Assembly: GCA_963675135.1 (NCBI GenBank)
Contig: OY776124.1
Coordinates: 3,021,001 to 3,085,000 of the forward strand
DNA: 64,000 nucleotides
DNA from: Galeopsis tetrahit
Lineage: Eukaryota; Streptophyta; Magnoliopsida; Lamiales; Lamiaceae
Direction of reading: 5' to 3'
Positions 1 through 13,516 of this stretch are shown piece after piece. The notes beneath the pieces were generated by a model. It saw only the letters and a list, made by a program, of their open reading frames with translations, did not search any database and was not told the DNA's origin. The position numbers were made by a program, and so were the translations under genes. The stretch's first letter is position 1; every line of letters starts with the position of its first letter.

Positions 1-2017
1 AAAGTTTTCAGATTGCCTCTCGGGTTTGCATTCCTATCTGAATTGGCCATAGAATCAATTGTGTCGAGTCGGTTTTTGAATTTGAGGCCTCGGGTGCGGA
101 GTTTTTGACGTCGTCGCCCATAGCCAAATTGCGCGCACGCTTGTGCGCCGTTTTTACAAAGTTTTCAGATTGCCTCTCGGGTTTGCATCCCCACCTGAAT
201 TGGCCATAGAATCAATTTTGTCGAGACGGTTTTTGAATTTGAGGCCTCGGGTGCGGAGTTTTTTACGTCGTCGCCCATCGCCAAATTGCGCGCAAGCTTG
301 TGCGCCGTTTTTACAAAGTTTTCAGATTGCCTCTCGGGTTTGCATTTCTAGCTAAAATTGGTCATAGAATCAATTGTGTCGAGACGGTTTTTGAATTTGA
401 GGCCTCGGGTGCGGAATTTTTGACGTCGTCGCCCATAGCCAAATTGCACGCACGCTTGTGCGCCGTTTTTACAAAGTTTTCAGATTGCCTCTCGGGTTTG
501 AATTTCCCACTGAATTGGCCATAGAATCAATTGTGTCGAGACGGTTTTTGAATTTGAGGCCTCGGGTGCGGAGTTTTTGACGTCGTCGCCCATAGCCAAA
601 TTGCGCGCACGCTTGTGCGCCGTTTTTACAAAGTTTTCAGATTGCCTCTCGGGTTTGCATTTCTAGCTGAATTGGCCATAGAATCAATTGTGTCGAGACG
701 GTTTTTGAATTTGAGGCCTCGGGTGCGGAGTTTTTGACGTCGTCGCCCATAGCCAAACTTGCGCGCATGGTTGTGTGCCATTTTTACAAAGTTTTCAGAT
801 TGCCTCCCAAGTTTGCATCCCTCACTGAATTGGCCATAGAATCAATTGTGTCGAGACGGTTTTTGAATTTGAGGCCTCGGGTGCGGAGTTTTTGACGTCG
901 TCGCCCATAGCCAAATTGCGCGCACGCTTGTGCGCCGTTTTTACTAAGTTTTCAGATTGCCTCTCGGGTTTGCATTTCTAGCTGAATTGGCCATAGAATC
1001 AATTGTGTCGAGACGGTTTTTGAATTTGAGGCCTCGGGTGCGGAGTTTTTGACGTCGTCGCCCATAGTCAAATTGCGCACACGCTTGTGCGCCGTTTTTA
1101 CAAAGTTTTCAGATTACCTCTCGGGTTTGCATTTCTAGCTGAATTGGCCATAGAATCAATTGTGTCGAGACGGTTTTTGAATTTGAGGCCTCGGGTGTGA
1201 AGTTTTTGACGTCGTCGCCGATCGCCAAATTGCGCGCACGCTTGTGCGCCGTTTTTACAAACTTTTCAGATTGCCTCTCGGGTTTGCATTTCTAGCTGAA
1301 TTGGCCATAGAATCAATTGTGTCGAGACGGTTTTTGAATTTGAGGCCTCGGGTGCGGAGTTTTTGACGTCGTCGCCCATAGCCAAACTTGCGCGCATGGT
1401 TGTGTGCCATTTTTACAAAGTTTTCAGATTGCCTCCCAAGTTTGCATCCCTCACTGAATTGGCCATAGAATCAATTGTGTCGAGATGGTTTTTAAATTTG
1501 AGGCCTCGGGTGCGGAGTTTTTGACGTCGTCGCCCATAGCCAAATTGCGCGCACGCTTGTGCGCCGTTTTACAAAGTTTTTAGATTGCCTCTCGGGTTTG
1601 CATTTCTAGCTGAATTGGCCATAGAATCAATTGTGTCGAGACGGTTTTTGAATTTGAGGCCTCGGGTGTGGAGTTTTTGACGTCGTCGCCCATAGCCAAA
1701 CTTGCGCGCATGGTTGTGTGCCATTTTTACAAAGTTTTCAGATTGCCTCCCAAGTTTGCATCCCTCACTGAATTGGCCATAGAATCAATTGTGTCGAGAC
1801 GGTTTTTGAATTTGAGGCCTCGGGTGCGGAGTTTTTGACGTCGTCGCCCATAGCCAAATTGCGCGCACGCTTGTGCGCCGTTTTACAAAGTTATCAGATT
1901 GCCTCTCGGGTTTGCATTTCTAGCTGAATTGGCCATAGAATAAATTGTGTCGAGACGGTTTTTGAATTTGAGGCCTCGGGTGTGGAGTTTTTGACGTCGT
2001 CGCCCATAGCAAAATTG

Positions 2018-4230
2018 CGCGCACGCTTGTGCGCCGTTTTTACAAAGTTTTCAGATTGCCTCTCGGGTTTGCATTTCTAGCTAAAATTGGTCATAGAATC
2101 AATTGTGTCGAGACGGTTTCTGAATTTGAGGCCTCGGGTGCGGAGTTTTTGACGTCGTCTCCCATTGCCAAATTGCGCGCACGCTTGTGCGCCGTTTTTA
2201 CAAAGTTTTCAGATTGCCTCTCGTGTTTGCATTTCTATCTGAATTGGCCATAAAATCAATTGTGTCGAGTCGGTTTTTGAATTTGAGGCCTCGGGTGCGG
2301 AGTTTTTGACGTCGTCGCCCATAGCCAAATTGCGCGCACGCTTGTGCGCCGTTTTTACAAAGTTTTCAGATTGCCTCTCGGGTCGGGTTTGCATTTTCAG
2401 CTGAATTGGCCATAGAATCAATTGTGTCGAGACGGTTTTTGAATTTGAGGCCTCGGGTGCGGAGTTTTTGACGTCGTCGCCCATAGCCAAACTTGCGCGC
2501 ACGGTTGTGTGCCATTTTTACAAAGTTTTCAGATTGCCTCCCAAGTTTGCATCCCTCACTGAATTGGCCATAGAATCAATTGTGTCGAGACGGTTTTTTG
2601 AATTTGAGGCCTCGGGTGCGGAGTTTTTGACGTCGTCGCCCAGAGCCAAATTGCGCGCACGCTTGTGCGCCGTTTTTACAAAGTTTTCAGATTGCCTCTC
2701 GGGTTTGTATTTCTAGCTGAATTGGCCATAGAATCAATTGCGTCGAGACGGTTTTTGAATTTGAGGCCTCGGGTACGGAGTTTTTGACGTCGTCGCCCAT
2801 AGTCAAATTGCGCGCACGCTTGTGCGCCGTTTTTACAAAGTTTTCAGATTGCCTCTCGGGTTTGCATGTCTAGCTGAATTGGCCATAGAATCAATTGTGT
2901 CGAGACGGTTTTTTAATTTGAGGCCTCGGGTGCGGAGTTTTTGACGTCGTCGCCCATCGCCAAATTGCGCGCACGCTTGTGCGCTGTTTTTTCAAAGTTT
3001 TCAGATTACCTCTCGGGTCGGGTTTGCATCTCCAGCTGAATTGGCCATAGAATCAATTTTGTCGAGACGGTTTTTGAATTTGAGGCCTCGGGTGCGGAGT
3101 TTTTGACGTCGTCTCCCATTGCCAAATTGCGCGCACGCTTGTGCGCCGTTTTTACAAAGTTTTCAGATTGCCTCTCGGGTTTGCATTTCTAGCTAAAATT
3201 GGTCATAGAATCAATTGTGTCGAGACGGTTTCTGAATTTGAGGCCTCGGGTGCGGAGTTTTTGACGTCGTCTCCCATTGCCAAATTGCGCGCACGCTTGT
3301 GCGCCGTTTTTACAAAGTTTTCAGATTGCCTCTCGTGTTTGCATTTCTATCTGAATTGGCCATAAAATCAATTGTGTCGAGTCGGTTTTTGAATTTGAGG
3401 CCTCGGGTGCGGAGTTTTTGACGTCGTCGCCCATAGCCAAATTGCGCGCACGCTTGTGCGCCGTTTTTACAAAGTTTTCAGATTGCCTCTCGGGTCGGGT
3501 TTGCATTTTCAGCTGAATTGGCCATAGAATCAATTGTGTCGAGACGGTTTTTGAATTTGAGGCCTCGGGTGCGGAGTTTTTGACGTCGTCGCCCATAGCC
3601 AAACTTGCGCGCACGGTTGTGTGCCATTTTTACAAAGTTTTCAGATTGCCTCCCAAGTTTGCATCCCTCACTGAATTGGCCATAGAATCAATTGTGTCGA
3701 GACGGTTTTTTGAATTTGAGGCCTCGGGTGCGGAGTTTTTGACGTCGTCGCCCAGAGCCAAATTGCGCGCACGCTTGTGCGCCGTTTTTACAAAGTTTTC
3801 AGATTGCCTCTCGGGTTTGTATTTCTAGCTGAATTGGCCATAGAATCAATTGCGTCGAGACGGTTTTTGAATTTGAGGCCTCGGGTACGGAGTTTTTGAC
3901 GTCGTCGCCCATAGTCAAATTGCGCGCACGCTTGTGCGCCGTTTTTACAAAGTTTTCAGATTGCCTCTCGGGTTTGCATGTCTAGCTGAATTGGCCATAG
4001 AATCAATTGTGTCGAGACGGTTTTTTAATTTGAGGCCTCGGGTGCGGAGTTTTTGACGTCGTCGCCCATCGCCAAATTGCGCGCACGCTTGTGCGCTGTT
4101 TTTTCAAAGTTTTCAGATTACCTCTCGGGTCGGGTTTGCATCTCCAGCTGAATTGGCCATAGAATCAATTTTGTCGAGACGGTTTTTGAATTTGAGGCCT
4201 CGGGTGTGGAGTTTTTGACGTCGTCGCCCA
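2018..4230. repeat. Higher-order repeat: two copies of a 7-monomer, 1112 bp unit
   Basis: Sequence from about 2018 to 3129 is repeated almost unchanged from about 3130 to 4210. Rare markers are all displaced by 1112 bp: TAGCTAAAATTGGTC at 2078 and 3190, GGTTTCTGAATTTGAGG, GCCCAGAGCC, GCGCTGTTTTTTC. The unit contains seven monomers, which differ from each other far more than the two copies do. This indicates a recent unequal exchange or block duplication. Confidence 0.9.
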
Positions 4231-7200
4231 TCGCCAAATTGCGCGCACGCTTGTGCGCCGTTTTTACAAAGTTTTCAGATTACCTCTCGGGTTTGCATTT
4301 CTATCTGAATTGGCCATAGAATCAATTGTGTCGAGTCGGTTTTTGAATTTGAGGCCTCGGGTGCGGAGTTTTTGACGTCGTCGCCCATAGCCAAACTTGC
4401 GCGCATGGTTGTGTGCCATTTTTACAAAGTTTTCAGACTGCCTCCCAAGTTTGCATCCCTCATTGAATTGGCCATAGAATCAATTGTGTCGAGACGGTTT
4501 TTGAATTTGAGGCCTCGGGTGCGGAGTTTTTGACATCGTCGCCCATAGCCAAATTGCGCGCACGCTTGTGCGCCGTTTTTACAAAGTTTTCAGATTGCCT
4601 CTCGGGTTTGCATTTCTAGCTGAATTGGCCATAGAATCAATTGTGTCGAGACGGTTTTTGAATTTGAGGCCTCGGGTGCGGAGTTTTTGACGTCGTCGCC
4701 CATCGCCAAATTGCGTGCACGCTTGTGCGCCGTTTTTACAAAGTTTTCAGTTTGCCTCTCGGGTCGGGTTTGCATTACTAGCTGAATTGGCCATAGAATC
4801 AATTTTGTCGAGACGGTTTTTGAATTTGAGGCCTCGGGTGCGGAGTTTTTTACGTCGACGCCCATCGCCAAATTGCGCGCACGCTTGTGCGCCGTTTTTA
4901 CAAAGTTTTCAGATTGCCTCTCGGGTTTGCATTTCTAGCTGAATTGGCCATAGAATCAATTTTGTCGAGACGGTTTTTGAATTTGAGGCCTCGGGTGCGG
5001 AGTTTTTGACGTCGTCGCCCATAGCCAAACTTGCGCGCATGGTTGTGTGCCATTTTTACAAAGTTTTCAGATTGCCTCCCAAGTTTGCATCCCTCACTAA
5101 ATTGGCCATATGATCATTTGTGTCGAGACGGTTTTTGAATTTGAGGCCTCGGGTGCGGAGTTTTTGACGTCGTCGCCCATAGCCAAATTGCGCGCACGCT
5201 TGTGCGCCGTTTTTACAAAGTTTTCAGATTGCCTCTCGGGTTTGCATTTCTAGCTGAATTGGCCATAGAATCAATTGTGTCGAGACGGTTTTTGAATTTG
5301 AGGCCTCGGGTGCGGAGTTTTTGACGTCGTCGCCCATAGCCAAATTGCACGCACGCTTGTGCGCCGTTTTTACAAAGTTTTCAGATTGCCTCTCGGGTTT
5401 GAATTTCCCACTGAATTGGCCATAGAATCAATTGTGTCGAGACGGTTTTTGAATTTGAGGCCTCGGGTGCGGAGTTTTTGACGTCGTCGCCCATAGCCAA
5501 ATTGCGCGCACGCTTGTGCGCCGTTTTTACAAAGTTTTCAGATTGCCTCTCATGTCGTGTTTGCATTTCCAGCTGAATTGGCCATAGAATCAATTGTGTC
5601 TAGACGGTTTTTGAATTTGAGGCCTCGGGTGCGGAGTTTTTGACGTCGTCGCCCATAGCCAAACTTGCGCGCATGGTTGTGTACCATTTTTACAAAGTTT
5701 TAAGATTGCCTCCCAAGTTTGCATCCCTCACTGAATTGGCCATAGAATCAATTGTGTCGAGACGGTTTTTTGAATTTGAGGCCTCGGGTGCGGAGTTTTT
5801 GACGTCGTCGCCCATAGCCAAATTGCGCGCACGCTTGTGCGCCGTTTTTACAAAGTTTTCAGATTGCCTCTCGGGTTTGCATTTCTAGCTGAATTGGCCA
5901 TAGAATCAATTGTGTCGAGACGGTTTTTGAATTTGAGGCCTCGGGTACGGAGTTTTTGACGTCGTCGCCCATAGTCAAATTGCGCGCACGCTAGTGCGCC
6001 GTTTTTACAAAGTTTTCAGATTGCCTCTCGGGTTTGAATTTCCAACTGAATTGGCCATAGAATCAATTGTGTCGAGACGGTTTTTGAATTTGAGGCCTCG
6101 GGTGCGGAGTTTTTTACGTCGACGCCCATAGCCAAATTGCGCGCACGCTTGTGCGCCGTTTTTACAAAGTTTTCAGATTGCCTCTCGGGTTTGCATTGCT
6201 AGCTGAATTGGCCATAGAATCAATTTTGTCGAGACAGTTTTTGAATTTGAGGCCTCGGGTGCGGAGTTTTTGACGTCGTCGACCATCGCCAAATTGCGCG
6301 CACGCTTGTGCGCTGTTTTTACAAAGTTTTCAGATTGTCTCTCGGGTTTGCATTTCTAGCTGAATTGGCCATAGAATCAATTGTGTCGAGACGGTTTTTG
6401 AATTTGAGGCCTCGGGTGCGGAGTTTTTGACGTCGTCGCCCATCGCCAAATTGCGCGCACGCTTGTGCGCCGTTTTTACAAAGTTTTCAGATTGCCTCTC
6501 GGGTCGGGTTTGCATTACTAGCTGAATTGGACATAGAATCAATTTTGTCGAGACGGTTTTTGAATTTGAGGCCTCGGGTGCGGAGTTTTTTACGTCGTCG
6601 CCCATCGCCAAATTGCGCGCACGCTTGTGCGCCGTTTTTACAAAGTTTTCAGATTGCCTCTCGGGTTTGCATATCTAGCTGAATTGGCCATAGAATCAAT
6701 TGTGTCTAGACGGTTTTTGAATTTGAGGCCTCGGGTGCGGAGTTTTTGACGTCGTCGCCCATAGCCAAACTTGCGCGCATGGTTGTGTGCCATTTTTACA
6801 AAGTTTTAAGATTGCCTCCCAAGTTTGCATCCCTCACTGAATTGGCCATAGAATCAATTGTGTCGAGACGGTTTTTTGAATTTGAGGCCTCGGGTGCGGA
6901 GTTTTTGACGTCGTCGCCCATAGCCAAATTGCACGCACGCTTGTGCGCTGTTTTTACAAAGTTTTCAGATTGCCTCTCGGGTCGGGTTTGCATTACTAGC
7001 TGAATTGGACATAGAATCAATTTTGTCGAGACGGTTTTTGAATTTGAGGCCTCGGGTGCGGAGTTTTTGACGTCGTCGCCCATAGCCAAATTGCGCGCAC
7101 GCTTGTGCGCCGTTTTTACAAAGTTTTCAGATTGCCTCTCGGGTTTGCATTTCTAGCTGAATTGGCCATAGAATCAATTTTGTCGAGACGGTTTTTGAAT

Positions 7201-7283
7201 TTGAGGCCTCGGGTACGGAGTTTTTGACGTCGTCGCCCATAGTCAAATTGCGCGCACGCTAGTGCGCCGTTTTTACAAAGTTT

Positions 7284-10200
7284 TCAGATTGTCTCTCGGG
7301 TTTGCATTTCTAGCTGAATTGGCCATAGAATCAATTGTGTCGAGACGGTTTTTGAATTTGAGGCCTCGGGTGCGGAGTTTTTGACGTCGTCGCCCATCGC
7401 CAAATTGCGCGCACGCTTGTGCGCCGTTTTTACAAAGTTTTCAGATTGCCTCTCGGGTCGGGTTTGCATTACTAGCTGAATTGGACATAGAATCAATTTT
7501 ATCGAGACGGTTTTTGAATTTGAGGCCTCGGGTGCGGAGTTTTTTACGTCGTCGCCCATCGCCAAATTGCGCGCACGCTTGTGCGCCGTTTTTACAAAGT
7601 TTTCAGATTGCCTCTCGGGTTTGCATATCTAGCTGAATTGGCCATAGAATCAATGGTGTCGAGACGGTTTTTGAATTTGAGGCCTCGGGTGCGGAGTTTT
7701 TGACATAGTTTCCCATAGCCAAATTGCGCGCACGCTTGTGCGCCGTTTTTACAAAGTTTTCAGATTGTCTCTCGGGTTTGCATTTGTAGCTAAAATTGGT
7801 CATAGAATCAATTGTGTCGAGACGGTTTTTGAATTTGAGGCCTCGGGTGCGGAGTTTTTGACGTCGTCGCCCATAGCCAAATTGCACGCACGCTTGTGCG
7901 CCGTTTTTACAAAGTTTTCAGATTGCCTCTCGGGTTTGAATTTCCCACTGAATTGGCCATAGAATCAATTGTGTCGAGACGGTTTTTGAATTTGAGGCCT
8001 CGGGTGCGGAGTTTTTGACGTCGTCGCCCATAGCCAAATTGCGCGCACGCTTGTGCGCCGTTTTTACAAAGTTTTCAGATTGCCTCTCGGGTTGGGTTTG
8101 CATTACCAGCTGAATTGGCCATAGAATCAATTGTGTCTAGACGGTTTTTGAATTTGAGGCCTCGGGTGCGGAGTTTTTGACGTCGTCGCCCATAGCCAAA
8201 CTTGCGCGCATGGTTGTGTGCCATTTTTACAAAGTTTTCAGATTGCCTCCCAAGTTTGCATCCCTCACTGAATTGGCCATAGAATCAATTGTGTCGAGAC
8301 GGTTTTTTGAATTTGAGGCCTCGGGTGCGGAGTTTTTGACGTCGTCGCCCATAGCCAAATTGCGCGCACGCTTGTGCGCCGTTTTTACAAAGTTTTCAGA
8401 TTGCCTCTCGGGTTTGCATTCCTAGCTGAATTGGCCATAGAATCAATTGTGTCGAGACGGTTTTTGAATTTGAGGCCTCGGGTACGGAGTTTTTGACGTC
8501 GTCGCCCATAGTCAAATTGCGCGCACGCTAGTGCGCCGTTTTTACAAAGTTTTCAGATTGTCTCTCGGGTTTGCATCTCTAGCTGAATTGGCCATAGAAT
8601 CAATTGTGTCGAGACGGTTTTTGAATTTGAGGCCTCGGGTGCGGAGTTTTTGACGTCGTCGCCCATCGCCAAATTGCGCGCACGCTTGTGCGCCGTTTTT
8701 ACAAAGTTTTCAGATTGCCTCTCGGGTCGGGTTTGCATTACTAGCTGAATTGGCCATAGAATCAATTTTGTCGAGACGGTTTTTGAATTTGAGGCCTCGG
8801 GTGCGGAGTTTTTTACGTCGTCGCCCATCGCCAAATTGCGCGCACGCTTGTGCGCCGTTTTTACAAAGTTTTCAGATTGCCTCTCGGGTTTGCATTTCTA
8901 GCTGAATTGGCCATAGAATCAATTTTGTCGAGACGGTTTTTGAATTTGAGGCCTCGGGTGCGGAGTTTTTGACGTCGTCGCCCATAGCCAAACTTGCGCG
9001 CATGGTTGTGTGCCATTTTTACAAAGTTTTCTGATTGCCTCCCAAGTTTGCATCCCTCACTAAATTGGCCATAGGATCAATTGTGTCGAGACGGTTTTTG
9101 AATTTGAGGCCTCGGGTGCGAAGTTTTTGACGTCGTCGCCCATAGCCAAATTGCGCGCACGCTTGTGCGCCGTTTTTACAAAGTTTTCAGATTGCCTCTC
9201 GGGTTTGCATTTCTAGATGAATTGGCCATAGAATCAATGGTGTCGAGACGGTTTTTGAATTTGAGGCCTCGGGTGCGGAGTTTTTGACGTAGTTTCCCAT
9301 AGCCAAATTGCGCGCACGCTTGTGCGCCGTTTTTACCAAGTTTTCAGATTGCCTCTCGGGTTTGCATTTCTAGCTAAAATTGGTCATAGAATCAATTGTG
9401 TCGAGACGGTTTTTGAATTTGAGGCCTCGGGTGCGGAGTTTTTGACGTCGTCGCCCATAGCCAAATTGCACGCACGCTTGTGCGCTGTTTTTACAAAGTT
9501 TTCAGATTGCCTCTCGGGTTTGAATTTCCCACTGAATTGGCCATAGAATCAATTGTGTCGAGACGGTTTTTGAATTTGAGGCCTCGGGTGCGGAGTTTTT
9601 GACGTCGTCGCCCATAGCCAAATTGCGCGCACGCTTGTGCGCCGTTTTTACAAAGTTTTCAGATTGCCTCTCGGGTTGGGTTTGCATTACCAGCTGAATT
9701 GGCCATAGAATCAATTGTGTCTAGACGGTTTTTGAATTTGAGGCCTCGGGTGCGGAGTTTTTGACGTCGTCGCCCATAGCCAAACTTGCGCGCATGGTTG
9801 TGTGCCATTTTTACAAAGTTTTCAGATTGCCTCCCAAGTTTGCATCCCTCACTGAATTGGCCATAGAATCAATTGTGTCGAGACGGTTTTTTGAATTTGA
9901 GGCCTCGGGTGCGGAGTTTTTGACGTCGTCGCCCATAGCCAAATTGCGCGCACGCTTGTGCGCCGTTTTTACAAAGTTTTCAGATTGCCTCTCGGGTTTG
10001 CATTTCTAGCTGAATTGGCCATAGAATCAATTGTGTCGAGACGGTTTTTGAATTTGAGGCCTCGGGTACGGAGTTTTTGACGTCGTCGCCCATAGTCAAA
10101 TTGCGCGCACGCTAGTGCGCCGTTTTTACAAAGTTTTCAGATTGTCTCTCGGGTTTGCATTTCTAGCTGAATTGGCCATAGAATCAATTGTGTCGAGACG

Positions 10201-13200
10201 GTTTTTGAATTTGAGGCCTCGGGTGCGGAGTTTTTGACGTCGTCGCCCATCGCCAAATTGCGCGCACGCTTGTGCGCCGTTTTTACAAAGTTTTCAGATT
10301 GCCTCTCGGGTTGGGTTTGCATTACCAGCTGAATTGGCCATAGAATCAATTGTGTCTAGACGGTTTTTGAATTTGAGGCCTCGGGTGCGGAGTTTTTGAC
10401 GTCGTCGCCCATAGCCAAACTTGCGCGCATGGTTGTGTGCCATTTTTACAAAGTTTTCTGATTGCCTCCCAAGTTTGCATCCCTCACTAAATTGGCCATA
10501 GGATCAATTGTGTCGAGACGGTTTTTGAATTTGAGGCCTCGGGTGCGAAGTTTTTGACGTCGTCGCCCATAGCCAAATTGCGCGCACGCTTGTGCGCCGT
10601 TTTTACAAAGTTTTCAGATTGCCTCTCGGGTTTGCATTTCTAGCTGAATTGGCCATAGAATCAATTGTGTCGAGACGGTTTTTGAATTTGAGGCCTTGGG
10701 TACGGAGTTTTTGACGTCGTCGCCCATAGTCAAATTGCGCGCACGCTAGTGCGCCGTTTTTACAAAGTTTTCAGATTGTCTCTCGGGTTTGCATTTCTAG
10801 CTGAATTAGCCATAGAATCAATTGTGTCGAGACGGTTTTTGAATTTGAGGCCTCGGGTGCGGAGTTTTTGACGTCGTCGCCCATCGCCAAATTGCGCGCA
10901 CGCTTGTGCGCCGTTTTTACAAAGTTTTCAGATTGCCTCTCGGGTCGGGTTTGCATTACTAGCTGAATTGGCCATAGAATCAATTTTGTCGAGACGGTTT
11001 TTGAATTTGAGGCCTCGGGTGCGGAGTTTTTTACGTCGTCGCCCATCGCCAAATTGCGCGCACGCTTGTGCGCCGTTTTTACAAAGTTTTCAGATTGCCT
11101 CTCGGGTTTGCATTTCTAGCTGAATTGGCCATAGAATCAATTTTGTCGAGACGGTTTTTGAATTTGAGGCCTCGGGTGCGGAGTTTTTGACATCGTCGCC
11201 CATAGCCAAACTTGCGCGCATGGTTGTGTGCCATTTTTACAAAGTTTTCTGATTGCCTCCCAAGTTTGCATCCCTCACTAAATTGGCCATAGGATCAATT
11301 GTGTCGAGACGGTTTTTGAATTTGAGGCCTCGGGTGCGAAGTTTTTGACGTCGTCGCCCATAGCCAAATTGCGCGCACGCTTGTGCGCCGTTTTTACAAA
11401 GTTTTCAGATTGCCTCTCGGGTTTGCATTTCTAGCTGAATTGGCCATAGAATCAATGGTGTCGAGACGGTTTTTGAATTTGAGGCCTCGGGTGCGGAGTT
11501 TTTGACGTAGTTTCCCATAGCCAAATTGCGCGCACGCTTGTGCGCCGTTTTTACCAAGTTTTCAGATTGCCTCTCGGGTTTGCATTTCTAGCTAAAATTG
11601 GTCATAGAATCAATTGTGTCGAGACGGTTTTTGAATTTGAGGCCTCGGGTGCGGAGTTTTTGACGTCGTCGCCCATAGCCAAATTGCACGCACGCTTGTG
11701 CGCTGTTTTTACAAAGTTTTCAGATTGCCTCTCGGGTTTGAATTTCCCACTGAATTGGCCATAGAATCAATTGTGTCGAGACGGTTTTTGAATTTGAGGC
11801 CTCGGGTGCGGAGTTTTTGACGTCGTCGCCCATAGCCAAATTGCGCGCACGCTTGTGCGCCGTTTTTACAAAGTTTTCAGATTGCCTCTCGGGTTGGGTT
11901 TGCATTACCAGCTGAATTGGCCATTGAATCAATTGTGTCTAGACGGTTTTTGAATTTGAGGCCTCGGGTGCGGAGTTTTTGACGTCGTCGCCCATAGCCA
12001 AACTTGCGCGCATGGTTGTGTGCCATTTTTACAAAGTTTTCAGATTGCCTCCCAAGTTTGCATCCCTCACTGAATTGGCCATAGAATCAATTGTGTCGAG
12101 ACGGTTTTTTGAATTTGAGGCCTCGGGTGCGGAGTTTTTGACGTCGTCGCCCATAGCCAAATTGCGCGCACGCTTGTGCGCCGTTTTTACAAAGTTTTCA
12201 GATTGCCTCTCGGGTTTGCATTTCTAGCTGAATTGGCCATAGAATCAATTGTGTCGAGACGGTTTTTGAATTTGAGGCCTCGGGTACGGAGTTTTTGACG
12301 TCGTCGCCCATAGTCAAATTGCGCGCACGCTAGTGCGCCGTTTTTACAAAGTTTTCAGATTGTCTCTCGGGTTTGCATTTCTAGCTGAATTGGCCATAGA
12401 ATCAATTGTGTCGAGACGGTTTTTGAATTTGAGGCCTCGGGTGCGGAGTTTTTGACGTCGTCGCCCATCGCCAAATTGCGCGCACGCTTGTGCGCCGTTT
12501 TTACAAAGTTTTCAGATTGCCTCTCGGGTCGGGTTTGCATTACTAGCTGAATTGGCCATAGAATCAATTTTGTCGAGACGGTTTTTGAATTTGAGGCCTC
12601 GGGTGCGGAGTTTTTTACGTCGTCGCCCATCGCCAAATTGCGCGCACGCTTGTGCGCCATTTTTACAAAGTTTTCAGATTGCCTCTCGGGTTTGCATTTC
12701 TAGCTGAATTGGCCATAGAATCAATTTTGTCGAGACGGTTTTTGAATTTGAGGCCTCGGGTGCGGAGTTTTTGACTTCGTCGCCCATAGCCAAACTTGCG
12801 CGCATGGTTGTGTGCCATTTTTACAAAGTTTTCTGATTGCCTCCCAAGTTTGCATCCCTCACTAAATTGGCCATAGGATCAATTGTGTCGAGACGGTTTT
12901 TGAATTTGAGGCCTCGGGTGCGAAGTTTTTGACGTCGTCGCCCATAGCCAAATTGCGCGCACGCTTGTGCGCCGTTTTTACAAAGTTTTCAGATTGCCTC
13001 TCGGGTTTGCATTTCTAGCTGAATTGGCCATAGAATCAATGGTGTCGAGACGGTTTTTGAATTTGAGGCCTCGGGTGCGGAGTTTTTGACGTAGTTTCCC
13101 ATAGCCAAATTGCGCGCACGCTTGTGCGCCGTTTTTACAAAGTTTTCAGATTGCCTCTCGGGTTTGCATTTCTAGCTAAAATTGGTCATAGAATCAATTG

Positions 13201-13516
13201 TGTCGAGACGGTTTTTGAATTTGAGGCCTCGGGTGCGGAGTTTTTGACGTCGTCGCCCATAGCCAAATTGCACGCACGCTTGTGCGCCGTTTTTACAAAG
13301 TTTTCAGATTGCCTCTCGGGTTTGAATTTCCCACTGAATTGGCCATAGAATCAATTGTGTCGAGACGGTTTTTGAATTTGAGGCCTCGGGTGCGGAGTTT
13401 TTGACGTCGTCGCCCATAGCCAAATTGCGCGCACACTTGTGCGCCGTTTTTACAAAGTTTTCAGATTGCCTCTCGGGTCGGGTTTGCATTTCCAGCTGAA
13501 TTGGCCATAGAATCAA
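7284..13516. repeat. Higher-order repeats of 10 and 14 monomers (1584 and 2218 bp)
   Basis: The marker TAGCTAAAATTGGTC lies at 7787, 9371, 11589 and 13173, spacings of 1584, 2218 and 1584 bp, that is 10, 14 and 10 monomers. The variant GTAGTTTCCCATAGCC and the 5 bp addition TCGGGTCGGGTTTGC follow the same spacing. The 14-mer is the 10-mer plus a further 4-monomer block of about 634 bp (compare 9502-9714 with 10137-10349). The unit therefore changed length by duplication of a sub-block. Confidence 0.88.
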
